Shown here one piece after another: positions 25,294 to 34,913 of a DNA stretch of 64,000 nt (positions within the stretch are counted from its first letter, which is position 1; each line of letters begins with the position of its first letter). Below the pieces are notes generated by a model, which had not been told where the DNA came from, did not search any database, and was given only the letters and a program-made list of their open reading frames with translations. The DNA is from Streptomyces sp. HM190 (GTDB lineage: Bacteria > Actinomycetota > Actinomycetes > Streptomycetales > Streptomycetaceae): assembly GCF_009857135.1 (NCBI RefSeq), contig NZ_CP047318.1, forward strand, positions 930,001 through 994,000. The letters run 5' to 3'. Position numbers and translations under genes: made by a program.

Positions 25294-25899
25294 TCAGCTC
25301 ACGGAGTCGAGCAGCCGGGCGGTGTGCATCCGTCCGGCGTACTCGACGAGGCGTATCAGCACCTCCTTGCCCGAGGCGCGGTCCCGCGCGTCGCAGAGGA
25401 CCACGGGGGTGCCCTGGTCGAGGTCGAGGGCGCGGGACACGTCGTCGGCGCCGTAGGCGCCCGCTCCGGAGAAGCAGTTGACGGCGACCACGAAGGGGAT
25501 GTGCCGGTGCTCGAAGAAGTCCACCGCGGGGAAGCAGTCCTGGAGTCGTCTCGTGTCCGCGAGGACGACCGCCCCCAGCGCGCCCTGGGCGAGCTCGTCC
25601 CACAGGAACCAGAACCTGTCCTGCCCCGGGGTGCCGAACAGATAGAGCGACAGGCCGGACCGGATGGTGATGCGGCCGAAGTCCATGGCCACCGTGGTGG
25701 TCACCTTCTGGTCCACCCCGCCGGTGTCGTCGACCGACCGCCCGGCCTCGCTCAGGACTTCCTCGGTGCGCAGCGGCTTGATCTCGCTGACCGCCCCGAC
25801 CAGCGTGGTCTTGCCCACTCCGAAGCCACCGGCGACGAGGATCTTCAGCGCCAGGGCGCCCGTGTCGCCATCTGTCGTGTCGGAGTGCTCGGAGGCCAT
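25294..25899 (-). CDS. Conservon small GTPase-like protein CvnD
   Basis: A 201-aa Ras-like ATP/GTP-binding protein. G1 is AGGFGVGKTTLVGA, switch/G3 LYLFGTPGQDRFW, and the G4 region FVVAVNCFSGAG lacks the canonical NKxD, as in conservon CvnD proteins. In intact conservons CvnA (histidine-kinase-like), CvnB (roadblock), CvnC (DUF742) and CvnD form a membrane-associated switch resembling a eukaryotic G-protein complex. Here cvnC is only a tail fragment, and cvnA and cvnB are not adjacent, so this subunit may be orphaned or serve another conservon. The start is ATG 25899. Confidence 0.88.
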   Translation of the reverse strand: MASEHSDTTDGDTGALALKILVAGGFGVGKTTLVGAVSEIKPLRTEEVLSEAGRSVDDTGGVDQKVTTTVAMDFGRITIRSGLSLYLFGTPGQDRFWFLWDELAQGALGAVVLADTRRLQDCFPAVDFFEHRHIPFVVAVNCFSGAGAYGADDVSRALDLDQGTPVVLCDARDRASGKEVLIRLVEYAGRMHTARLLDSVS

Positions 25900-26079
25900 C
25901 GATCACTTCTTTCGGGAGTGCGGGGCAAGGTCGACATCCGTATTGCTGCGCGGAGCCAGAATCATGACAACTGCCGCTCCTCAGCGGGGCATTGGACCAG
26001 TTCTTCCTGGCATCGACTGACTCTTGCGCGTTCGGTGCCCGGTTGGATGCACAAGTTCGCACGAGACCGACCCGCACCG

Positions 26080-26355
26080 TTACCCCTCCCTACAGTGCGC
26101 ACTTTCGTTCGACACCCGCAGCGCCCTCAGCCCGGCGATCACATCACGCAGGACGCGCTCGTCAGGCAGCTGCGCGGGCGGCACCGGCCGGCTGACCGTG
26201 ACGTGACCCGGTTCGAGCAGATTCCCCAGGAGTACGCGCACCACGCCGACCGACAGGTCCGCACCGGCGGCGAGTTCGGCGACCGGCTGGGGCTCGGTCC
26301 GGGTCCGGCACGGTTCGATCAGCGTGCGGTGTGCCGGCGACGCCCAGTCCGGTGG
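26080..26355 (-). pseudogene. cvnC (DUF742) tail fragment
   Basis: About 90 residues match the C-terminal winged-helix part of DUF742/CvnC: EPQPVAELAAGADLSVGVVRV, LLGNLLEPGHVTVSRPVPP and QLPDERVLRDVIAGLRAL. The N-terminal half, including any start, is missing. At about 26355-26366 the sequence changes to an MHYT-domain gene in another frame. The gap to cvnD is 180 bp, whereas conservon genes normally touch or overlap. The tail also runs 13 residues past the usual GLRAL end. I read it as a deletion or recombination product. Confidence 0.72.
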
Positions 26356-26365
26356 CAAGACGTGC

Positions 26366-26531
26366 CAGTGCCGATGGCGAACACCGCGGTGACGAGCCAG
26401 TTGCGGCGGGACCGGCCGGTGTCACCCAGCGCACGGACGGTGCAGCGCAGTCCGAGTGCCGCGCCCGTACAGGACATCACGTACGACAGCACGGGGGTCA
26501 ACCAGCCGAGATGGCTGTCCTGGTGCCCCAT
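26366..26531 (-). pseudogene. 5' fragment of an MHYT-domain sensor gene
   Basis: From ATG 26531 the frame gives GWLTPVLSYVMSCTGAALGL, then RCTVRALGDTGRSRRNWL and AIGTG. This is the first membrane-helix pair of an MHYT sensor domain, as in many Streptomyces signalling proteins. The MHYT motif proper, expected right after AIGTG, is replaced by unrelated residues, and the frame stops at 26319. So about 55 codons of an MHYT gene are joined to the cvnC tail. A deletion between two formerly separate genes is the simplest explanation. Confidence 0.65.
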
Positions 26532-26674
26532 GACTCCGGGACGCCAGTGGGAGCACGGGTGCGTGAAGGGGGCGCATTTCGAAGACTGGAGGCAGGTGGC
26601 GCTCATACGCGCCGTCACGATTGGCTCTCGCTCGAACGTGCACACCATGCTCGTTCACCCGAGGGTGGGGGATC

Positions 26675-27283
26675 ATGCGGAGCATGAGCGACGACCACAC
26701 GCACGTCCAGGAGTTCTTCACGGCACGGGCCGCCGACTGGGACGCGCGGTTCCCCGACGACGGTCCCGCCTACGCCGCCGCCGTCGCCGACCTCGACCTG
26801 CGGCCGGGTGACCGTGTGCTCGACGCGGGGTGCGGTACGGGGCGGGCCCTGACACCGCTGCGGAGGGCCGTGGGTCCCACCGGCGTGGTGCTCGGGGCGG
26901 ATCTGACCCCGGCGATGCTGGAGGCCGCCGTACGGGCCGGGCGGCACCTCGACGGGCACCTGCTGCTCGCGGACGTGGCAGCTCTGCCGCTGCACACGGA
27001 GTCCATGGACGCGGTGTTCGCCGCGGGGCTCGTCGCGCATCTCTCGGACCCGGCGGCGAATCTCCGGGAGCTCGCGCGAGTGGTCCGGCCTGGCGGCGCG
27101 CTGGCTCTCTTCCATCCGATCGGCAGGGCCGCGCTCGCGACGCGCCAGGGGCGGCAGATCACCTCGGGCGATCTCAGGGCGGAGGCGAACCTCGGCCCAC
27201 TGCTGGCCGGATCGGGCTGGCGCATGACGTCGTACGCCGACGAGGACAGCCGATTCCTCGCGCTCGCCGTACGCGCCGACTGA
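26675..27283 (+). CDS. Class I SAM-dependent methyltransferase
   Basis: A 202-aa Rossmann methyltransferase. Motif I is RVLDAGCGTGRALTPL, motif II is VVLGADLTPAMLEAA, and AVFAAGLVAHLSDP with LARVVRPGGALALFHPIG are motifs III-IV of the UbiE/Methyltransf_11 class. It has an N-terminal cap helix (VQEFFTARAADWDARF). The substrate is unknown. The start is ATG 26675 (GAGGGTGGGG upstream) or ATG 26684; both are possible and differ by three codons. It is divergent from the broken MHYT/cvnC pair. Confidence 0.85.
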   Translation: MRSMSDDHTHVQEFFTARAADWDARFPDDGPAYAAAVADLDLRPGDRVLDAGCGTGRALTPLRRAVGPTGVVLGADLTPAMLEAAVRAGRHLDGHLLLADVAALPLHTESMDAVFAAGLVAHLSDPAANLRELARVVRPGGALALFHPIGRAALATRQGRQITSGDLRAEANLGPLLAGSGWRMTSYADEDSRFLALAVRAD

Positions 27284-27445
27284 CGCGCTGCGCACCCTCC
27301 GACCAGCACGGTTGACAGATCGCGGTCCCCGCCGATCACTCCCGGTCCCGGGATGGACCCTCTTCTGTCACCGCACCTCCGTCTCTACGTTGAGTAGGAA
27401 CACGTGAACGGTCTGTGCATACCGAGATGGAGGTAGGCAGCCCTT

Positions 27446-27742
27446 ATGCTCGACAGGCTCCGCAAGTCCTTGGCCAGTTTCCTCGACTCGACGCGCGCCG
27501 AGAAGACCACGCGGGAGGAGAAACGCACGCACAACCTGTTCGAGGCGGCGGCCGCCTACATATCGGCCTGCGCCGACGACGACCAGGACCGGATCGACGA
27601 GACAGTGACCTGGGTGTCGCCCGAAGCGCTGTCGTTCGGCGTGAGTGAACTGGCCTGCCGTGCGGTCATCGCGCTGGCACGCGAGCGGGACGAGTCGCCG
27701 CAGACGGTGGCACGGTCACTGCTGGGACTACCCGCTGCCTGA
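27446..27742 (+). CDS. Small conserved helical protein, function unknown
   Basis: 98 aa, soluble and mostly alpha-helical by composition: a basic N-terminus (MLDRLRKSLASFL), a charged linker with Glu/Lys/Thr (EKTTREEKRTH), then amphipathic helices rich in Asp/Glu/Ala with a single conserved-looking Trp (ETVTWVSPEALSFGV). I do not recognise a domain. A GGAGGT lies about 14 bases before ATG 27446, longer than ideal. Codon use (third-position G/C) is that of a real gene. Upstream and downstream genes are on the same strand but separated by 136-162 bp. Confidence 0.62.
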   Translation: MLDRLRKSLASFLDSTRAEKTTREEKRTHNLFEAAAAYISACADDDQDRIDETVTWVSPEALSFGVSELACRAVIALARERDESPQTVARSLLGLPAA

Positions 27743-27878
27743 AGCGGCGAGAAGCACCGGTCGATTCGCCCCTGTCCTGCCGGAACCGCAGCTCTGCGTG
27801 GGTTTGGCTCTCGTGACAAGCGCCCGGCGGTCGCATTAGGGTGCGCCGACGGACGAGCGAGAGCAATGGGAGGCCCGC

Positions 27879-28724
27879 ATGGCCGGGACGGATGATGACG
27901 CCGTCGCCGCCGGGGACGACGACGCACTGTATGTGCTGACGGCGGTGCTGCTCACGCCCGCGAACTTCCCCAGTGTGCTGGGCGACGACTACCCGGAGGC
28001 CTGCGCCGCGCTCGGTCTCGCCCCGCTCGCCGACGGCTACGGGATCGTCCTGGGCCAGGACGGCGACGGCGCCCGGTGGACGGTCGTGGTGGACGACGTG
28101 TCCCTGGTCGCCGTGGCGATCGCCTCGTGGGACTGCGGCATGGAGTACGACCTGTCGCCCGACGAGGACTCCGTGGTGGCCGCGCTGCCCGGCTGGCCCC
28201 TGGCGGTGGCCGTCGCCGCTCCCGGCGTGCCGGCTCCGCACGACCCGGCCCCGGAGGTCTCCGGCCTGCCTCCGCTGAGCCCGCCGGACACCACCGTCTG
28301 GGGGCCCGCGCAGCGGCGCCTGGGCGCCGACGAGATCGCACTGCAGTGGAGCACCTGGCGGGAACAGATCGACGACTCCGCCTTCACCGGACAGAACGGC
28401 GCGAACGCTGCGGCAGCCGCGGAGGCCGCCGAATCCGGCAGCGACGAGGGCGGCATCCGCTCGGGCATCCGCCGTGTCCTCGCCGAGGCTCGCGCCTACG
28501 TCGAGTCGCCGCCGCCCCTCGGACGTGTGCGCTCGTCGTTCGCGCCGGGCGACGCCCGGACACTCAGGGCCGACGGCCCCGGTTGGTCGATGGTGGCCAG
28601 GACCGACGACATCGCCTTCGTCCTGCTCGACGACGAACCGGGGGAAGTGCTCCCCGTGGGGCGGGGCGAGGAACTACCCGGTCTCCTGGAGTCCCTCGAC
28701 AAGATCGCGGTACGTCCCAACTGA
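27879..28724 (+). CDS. Conserved hypothetical protein (281 aa)
   Basis: An acidic soluble protein I cannot place in a named family. The N-terminal half (about 10-115) looks like a compact alpha/beta domain (YVLTAVLLTPANFPSVLGDDYPE at its start, WTVVVDDVSLVAVAIASWDCG). A Pro-rich linker, an Ala-rich helix (ANAAAAAEAAES) and a C-terminal alpha/beta part (WSMVARTDDIAFVLLDDE) follow. There is no signal peptide or membrane helix. The start is ATG 27879. Third-position GC is strong throughout, so it is a genuine gene. A hairpin follows at 28755-28778. Confidence 0.75.
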   Translation: MAGTDDDAVAAGDDDALYVLTAVLLTPANFPSVLGDDYPEACAALGLAPLADGYGIVLGQDGDGARWTVVVDDVSLVAVAIASWDCGMEYDLSPDEDSVVAALPGWPLAVAVAAPGVPAPHDPAPEVSGLPPLSPPDTTVWGPAQRRLGADEIALQWSTWREQIDDSAFTGQNGANAAAAAEAAESGSDEGGIRSGIRRVLAEARAYVESPPPLGRVRSSFAPGDARTLRADGPGWSMVARTDDIAFVLLDDEPGEVLPVGRGEELPGLLESLDKIAVRPN

Positions 28725-28754
28725 GCCCCGGCCCGCCCCGGCCCTGTCGCAGGT

Positions 28755-28778
28755 CACCGGCCCACCGCCGGGCCGGTG
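28755..28778. terminator. Hairpin terminator between convergent genes
   Basis: CACCGGCCC (28755-28763) pairs perfectly with GGGCCGGTG (28770-28778) across a 6-base loop. It lies between the 281-aa gene and the small membrane protein gene, which converge. Confidence 0.65.
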
Positions 28779-28783
28779 GCTCC

Positions 28784-28972
28784 TCAGCGTCCGAGCTCCT
28801 TGCGACCGACCCGGCGCAGCCTGCGTCGCTGCGAGGGGGCGAGCGTGAGGTACGCGGCCGTGGGGATCCCCAGGACTATGAGGAGATTGGCCCAGAACGG
28901 GAACGGCAACAGGAACAGCAGGACGATCCCGATGGCCGCACCCCCCACGACGATCTTCGTGCTCTTCGACAT
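28784..28972 (-). CDS. Small two-helix membrane protein
   Basis: 62 aa. KIVVGGAAIGIVLLFLLPFPF and WANLLIVLGIPTAAYLTL are two hydrophobic helices joined by a tight turn. A strongly basic tail, RRRLRRVGRKELGR, should stay in the cytoplasm. The start is ATG 28972, preceded by GGAGG at good spacing. Function is unknown; the size and topology suit a small accessory or stress membrane protein. It is divergent from the SNF2 helicase gene. Confidence 0.72.
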   Translation of the reverse strand: MSKSTKIVVGGAAIGIVLLFLLPFPFWANLLIVLGIPTAAYLTLAPSQRRRLRRVGRKELGR

Positions 28973-29228
28973 CTCCGTCGCCTCCTTCACGGCCCACTGC
29001 CGCTCTCTGTCCTGAGAACGGGCTCCCGCTCCCCGCAGTTCCGGTCCACAACCCTGACGCAACCCTGACTCCGCCCCCGGCACAACCCTGAGACGCTCTC
29101 GACTTCTCTCGACATGCCCCTCAGGCCGTTGCTCACGCCACCTCTCATCACACTCCCGGGAGATCTGAAGTGCGGTACCCTCGACGACTCCGAGTGCACT
29201 AGTCAAATTTGAGGAGTTCAGCATTCCT

Positions 29229-32195
29229 GTGCCGATGAACCTCGCGGCGACCCCTGCCGATGTCTCCCAGCTGGCCCGCTGTCACGTCGCTTTCGTGATG
29301 GACGACCCGGCCCGCGCCGGCCGTTTCGTCTTCCGGCGCCCCGACGGCGCGGCACCGCCGCCCGTCGCGGTGGGCTCCGCCGGGGAGTCGGTGATCGTCA
29401 TGCCCGGCAAGACAGGGGTCGAACTGGTGCGGGTGCATGTCGTGTCGCTCTCGGTGAGCGCCGCCCTGCCTGTGCTCGCACGCGCGCGTGCGAGCACGGA
29501 GGCCGAGCGGTCGACCGTCTTCTGGGGGGCCGCCACCGTCCTGGCCCTGCAACTCGTCGCACGCGGACTCCTGTTGCCCGGTGTGACCGCCGCAGGCCAT
29601 GACGCGTGGCGGATCGGCCCGCTCCGGGCGGAGGACCTGGAAGGGGTCCGCGAGCTGGCCGCGGCGATGCCGCCGGAGGCACACGCCGTGCCCGTCGACC
29701 ACACGTCGCCGCTGCGTCTTCCGGATCCCGAGAGGTTGCTGCGTGCGTTCCTCGACGCGGTCGCCGACTCGCTGCCCCGCTCCCCTGCCGCCGCCCTGGC
29801 GGCGGGTGGCCCCGCTTTCGCGGCGCGGGAACCGACGCCGGTGCCCGAGCAGCGCGCCTGGGCCGCCGATGTCGCCGCCGGTCACGACGCCGGGGTCCGC
29901 CTGTCGCTGCGCGTCGAGGTCCCTGGCCTGGCCTTCGCCGACCCGGACGAGACCCGGTTGTCGGTCCGGGCCGTTCTCCAGGTGCACAGTGTCAGTGACC
30001 CGGCGCTGGTGGCGGACGCCTCCACGGTGTGGGCCGGCGCCGACGCGTTCGGCCCACGCGCGCGGATGGACGCGTTGCTCGCGCTGCGCCGCGCGTCTCG
30101 CGCCTGGCCCCCGCTCACCCCGCTGCTCTCCGCCGCCGTGCCGGACGCGGTGGATCTCGCCGACGAGGAGGTCACCGATCTCCTGGGCGAAGGAGCCCGG
30201 ACGCTGGCCGCCGCGGGCGTCGACGTGCACTGGCCGAAGGAGCTGGCGCGCACGTTGACCGCCCACGCGGTCATCGGTCCACCGGACGACCAACAGGACG
30301 GCGACCAGAACGACGAACGGGACACCGGCACGGGCGGCCCCTCCACGACCCGCTCCGGCCGTACAGGTCCTGACGCGCCCGGCCCCGGAGTGACTGGTCC
30401 CGGTGGGATCGGTTCCGGTGGGATCGGTTCCGGCGCTCCGTCGTTGCTGTCGGCCGACGCGCTGCTCGCCTTCGACTGGCGGTTCTCCCTGGGCGACCAG
30501 CGGCTGACCCGGGAGGAGTTGGACGTACTCGCGGAGGCGAATCGCCCCATGGTGCGACTGCGGGGCCAGTGGGTCCTCGTCGACCCGGAGGAGATTCGCC
30601 GCGCCCGTGCGCAACGGAACCACAGGATGTCTCCCGTCGACGCGCTCGGCGCCGCCCTGACGGGCTCCACCGAGGTCAACGGCCGCCTGGTCGAGGTGCG
30701 GCCCACGGGGTGGCTGGCCACTGTGCGGGAGCGGCTGTCGGATCCGGAGGGGCAGGTACCGGTCGGGCCGCCCTCAGGACTCGCCGCGACCCTTCGCGAC
30801 TACCAGCTGCGGGGCCTCGGCTGGCTGGCCCGGATGACGTCCCTGGGGCTGGGCGGATGCCTCGCGGACGACATGGGGCTCGGCAAGACGATCACCCTGA
30901 TCGCCCTGCATCTGCACCGCCAGTCCGACGCCTCCTCCGCCGGCCCCACGCTCGTGGTCTGTCCCGCCTCCCTGATGGGCAACTGGCAGCGTGAGATCGA
31001 GAAGTTCGCGCCCGGAGTTCCGGTGCGCCGCTTCCACGGCGCCCGGCGGACCCTGGAGGGGCTGGCGGAGGGGGAGTTCGTCCTCACCACGTACGGCACG
31101 ATGCGGCTCGACGCGCCACGGCTCGGTGGTGTCCCCTGGGGCATGGTCGTCGCGGACGAGGCGCAGCACGTGAAGAATCCGTACTCGGCCACGGCGAAGG
31201 AGCTGCGCACCATCGGGGCACGCGCACGTGTGGCGCTCACGGGCACTCCGGTGGAGAACAACCTGTCCGAACTGTGGGCGATCCTCGACTGGACCACCCC
31301 GGGGCTTCTCGGCAGGCTCGGCACCTTCCGCACCCGGTACGCGCAGGCCGTCGAGGGCAGCCGCGACCCCGCCGCAGCGGAGCGGCTCGCCCGCCTCGTA
31401 CGGCCGTTCCTGCTGCGGCGCCGCAAGTCGGATCCGGGCATCGCCCCGGAACTGCCGCCGAAGACCGAGACGGATCGCGCCGTGTCGCTGACCAGGGAGC
31501 AGGTGGGCCTGTACGAGGCGTTGGTGCGCGAGACGATGGCGGAGATCGCGCGGGCCGACGGCATGGAACGGCGCGGGCTGATCGTGAAGCTGCTCACCGG
31601 GCTCAAGCAGATCTGCAATCATCCGGCGCAGTTCCTCAAGGAGGAGCGGCCCCGGATCGCCGGCAGGTCGGGAAAGTTGGAGCTGCTGGACGAACTGCTG
31701 GACACCATCCTGTCCGAGGGGGCGAGCGTGCTGGTGTTCACGCAGTACGTGGGGATGGCGCGGCTCCTGGAGCGCCATCTCGCGGCGCGTGGCGTGCCGA
31801 CGCGGTTCCTGCACGGAGGGACACCGATCCCGGAGCGTGAGGCGATGGTCGAGAGCTTCCAGGAGGGAGGAGTGCCCGTCTTCCTGCTGTCGCTGAAAGC
31901 CGCCGGCACGGGTCTGAACCTGACGCGCGCCGAGCACGTCGTGCACTACGACCGCTGGTGGAACCCCGCCGTGGAGGCACAGGCGACCGACCGGGCCTAC
32001 CGCATCGGGCAGATGCGGCCGGTGCAGGTGCACCGGCTGATCACGGAGGGAACGATCGAGGACCGCATCGCGGACATGCTGGTCCGCAAGCGCGCATTGG
32101 CCGAGGCGGTGCTCGGGTCCGGCGACGCGGCTCTCACCGAGCTGTCCGACGCCGAACTGGCCGACCTGGTGCAGCTGCGAGGGGACACACGATGA
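29229..32195 (+). CDS. SNF2-family DEAD/DEAH helicase
   Basis: A 988-aa protein. An N-terminal region of about 520 residues of the SNF2-associated type includes a Gly/Pro/Ser/Thr-rich low-complexity insert near 355-400. The SWI2/SNF2 ATPase follows: motif I DDMGLGKTITLIAL, motif II VVADEAQHVKNP, motif III LTGTPVENNLSELW, and the second lobe ending in SLKAAGTGLNLTRAEHVVHYDRWWNP with ATDRAYRIGQ. Such proteins translocate on dsDNA and remodel protein-DNA complexes, probably in repair. The start is GTG 29229 with GAGGAG 12 bases upstream; ATG 29235 is also in frame. It overlaps the SWIM gene by ATGA. Confidence 0.92.
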   Translation: MPMNLAATPADVSQLARCHVAFVMDDPARAGRFVFRRPDGAAPPPVAVGSAGESVIVMPGKTGVELVRVHVVSLSVSAALPVLARARASTEAERSTVFWGAATVLALQLVARGLLLPGVTAAGHDAWRIGPLRAEDLEGVRELAAAMPPEAHAVPVDHTSPLRLPDPERLLRAFLDAVADSLPRSPAAALAAGGPAFAAREPTPVPEQRAWAADVAAGHDAGVRLSLRVEVPGLAFADPDETRLSVRAVLQVHSVSDPALVADASTVWAGADAFGPRARMDALLALRRASRAWPPLTPLLSAAVPDAVDLADEEVTDLLGEGARTLAAAGVDVHWPKELARTLTAHAVIGPPDDQQDGDQNDERDTGTGGPSTTRSGRTGPDAPGPGVTGPGGIGSGGIGSGAPSLLSADALLAFDWRFSLGDQRLTREELDVLAEANRPMVRLRGQWVLVDPEEIRRARAQRNHRMSPVDALGAALTGSTEVNGRLVEVRPTGWLATVRERLSDPEGQVPVGPPSGLAATLRDYQLRGLGWLARMTSLGLGGCLADDMGLGKTITLIALHLHRQSDASSAGPTLVVCPASLMGNWQREIEKFAPGVPVRRFHGARRTLEGLAEGEFVLTTYGTMRLDAPRLGGVPWGMVVADEAQHVKNPYSATAKELRTIGARARVALTGTPVENNLSELWAILDWTTPGLLGRLGTFRTRYAQAVEGSRDPAAAERLARLVRPFLLRRRKSDPGIAPELPPKTETDRAVSLTREQVGLYEALVRETMAEIARADGMERRGLIVKLLTGLKQICNHPAQFLKEERPRIAGRSGKLELLDELLDTILSEGASVLVFTQYVGMARLLERHLAARGVPTRFLHGGTPIPEREAMVESFQEGGVPVFLLSLKAAGTGLNLTRAEHVVHYDRWWNPAVEAQATDRAYRIGQMRPVQVHRLITEGTIEDRIADMLVRKRALAEAVLGSGDAALTELSDAELADLVQLRGDTR

Positions 32196-33463
32196 CGGAA
32201 CACACGGGACAGGGCGAGGAGCGCACGTTCGCCGCGCTCGCGCCGGTGCACGGGCGTGGATTCGCGCAGACGTGGTGGGGCCGGGCCTGGTTGAAAGCGC
32301 TGGAGGACGCCGCACTGGACGCGGGGCAGCTCAAGGAGGGACGCAGACTCGCGCGCGCCGGAGCCGTGGGCGCCGTGGCGGTGCGACCCGGACGGGTCAC
32401 CGCCGTGGTCCGGGACCGGGACGGCACGGCCCATCGCGCCGACGTCCTGCTCCAGGAACTGTCCGAGGCGCACTGGGACCGTTTCCTCGGGATGGCAGCG
32501 GAGCGGTCGGGGCACATCGCCGCCCTGCTCGACCGTGAGATGCCGCCGCATCTCGTCGAGGACGCGGCGACGGCCGGCGTCGATCTGCTGCCCGGACTCG
32601 GAGACCTGGAGGCGGAGTGTGACTGTGGCGCCTGGGACCACTGCGGCCACACCGCGGCGCTCTCGTACCAGGTGGCACGGTTGCTGGACCAGGATCCGTT
32701 CGTCCTGCTGCTGATGCGGGGCCGGGCCGAGCGGGCGCTGCTGGACGAACTCCAGATCCGCAGTGCCGGCCCCGGAGCCGAGGAGCGGAGGGCACCGGAG
32801 CCCCCTCAGGACGGCCTGGACGCCGTCGAGGCGTACGCGACTGGGGACATCCTGCCTCCGCTCCCGGAGCCGCCGGGTCTGCCCGCGGAGCCCGGTCCGC
32901 CGCCGTCCCTCGACACCGAGGCCCCGCCCGGACCCGGTGTCGACCCGGGCGCGCTGGAGTTCCTGGCGGCGCGGGCCGCGCAGGAGGCCCACAGGATGCT
33001 GGCCGAGGCCCTGCGTGACGGACATGGTCGGCAGCCCGTGGAGGCGGCGCTCACGCCGGATGAGGACGCCGTGCGCCTGGCCGCCAGTGACCCGGAGCCG
33101 AGCATCGCGGCACGGCTGGCGGAGGGCTCCGGGCGTGGCCGGGAAGGGCTGGCGCTCGCCGTCCGCGCCTGGCGGTACGGCGGTGCGGCCGCGCTCGCCG
33201 TCCTCGACGAGGAGTGGCCCGTTCCGGCGGAAGCGCTCGCACGCGCGCGTGCCGCCCTGGAAGCGGCCTGGGACGAGGACGAACGGCCCCCGCTGCGCCC
33301 CACCCACAACCGCTGGACCGTGGTGGGCGGCTCGGCCCAGTTGCGCCTCGGACGGGACGGCCGCTGGTGGCCGTACCGCAAGGAGCGCGGCCGCTGGGCA
33401 CCGGCGGGCCCGGCCGCGCACGATCCGGCGACGGCACTGGCCTCGGTCGACGCCGAGGACTGA
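32192..33463 (+). CDS. SWIM zinc-finger protein
   Basis: A 423-aa protein. The N-terminus FAQTWWGRAWLKALE is the hallmark of bacterial SWIM proteins paired with SNF2 helicases. The zinc finger is CDCGAWDHCGH (C-x-C-x5-C-x-H) at about 148-158. The rest is Pro/Glu/Ala-rich with a C-terminal RPTHNRWTVVGGSAQLRLGRDGRWWPYR block. Its ATG overlaps the helicase stop (ATGA), so translation is coupled and the two proteins probably act together on DNA or nucleoprotein. It has no enzymatic motif of its own. Confidence 0.88.
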   Translation: MTEHTGQGEERTFAALAPVHGRGFAQTWWGRAWLKALEDAALDAGQLKEGRRLARAGAVGAVAVRPGRVTAVVRDRDGTAHRADVLLQELSEAHWDRFLGMAAERSGHIAALLDREMPPHLVEDAATAGVDLLPGLGDLEAECDCGAWDHCGHTAALSYQVARLLDQDPFVLLLMRGRAERALLDELQIRSAGPGAEERRAPEPPQDGLDAVEAYATGDILPPLPEPPGLPAEPGPPPSLDTEAPPGPGVDPGALEFLAARAAQEAHRMLAEALRDGHGRQPVEAALTPDEDAVRLAASDPEPSIAARLAEGSGRGREGLALAVRAWRYGGAAALAVLDEEWPVPAEALARARAALEAAWDEDERPPLRPTHNRWTVVGGSAQLRLGRDGRWWPYRKERGRWAPAGPAAHDPATALASVDAED

Positions 33464-33550
33464 GCCCTGGGGGACGCGTCCGTGCCTCGGCCTGCGGCGC
33501 GTCGGAGGAGCGCCCCAGGTCGCCGGGGAACTCCGTCGGTGGATCGCCGA

Positions 33551-33585
33551 GGAGGCCCCCGCCGCCGCGAGCGGTGGGGGCCTCC
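33551..33585. terminator. Strong hairpin terminator between SWIM gene and xylA
   Basis: A 15-bp stem, GGAGGCCCCCGCCGC (33551-33565) with 33571-33585, has one G-T wobble and a CGCGA loop. It separates the converging SWIM and xylA genes. Confidence 0.8.
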
Positions 33586-33600
33586 TTCACACGCGCGTGG

Positions 33601-34819
<1,219 letters not shown>

Positions 34820-34913
34820 ATGCGGACGCGTCCACGGGAAGACAAGATGTCGCCCGCCGGACGCGTCAGCCGCGTCGGCGGCAGTCACGAGCCCGCGTGA
34901 GAGGGAGAGCCCG

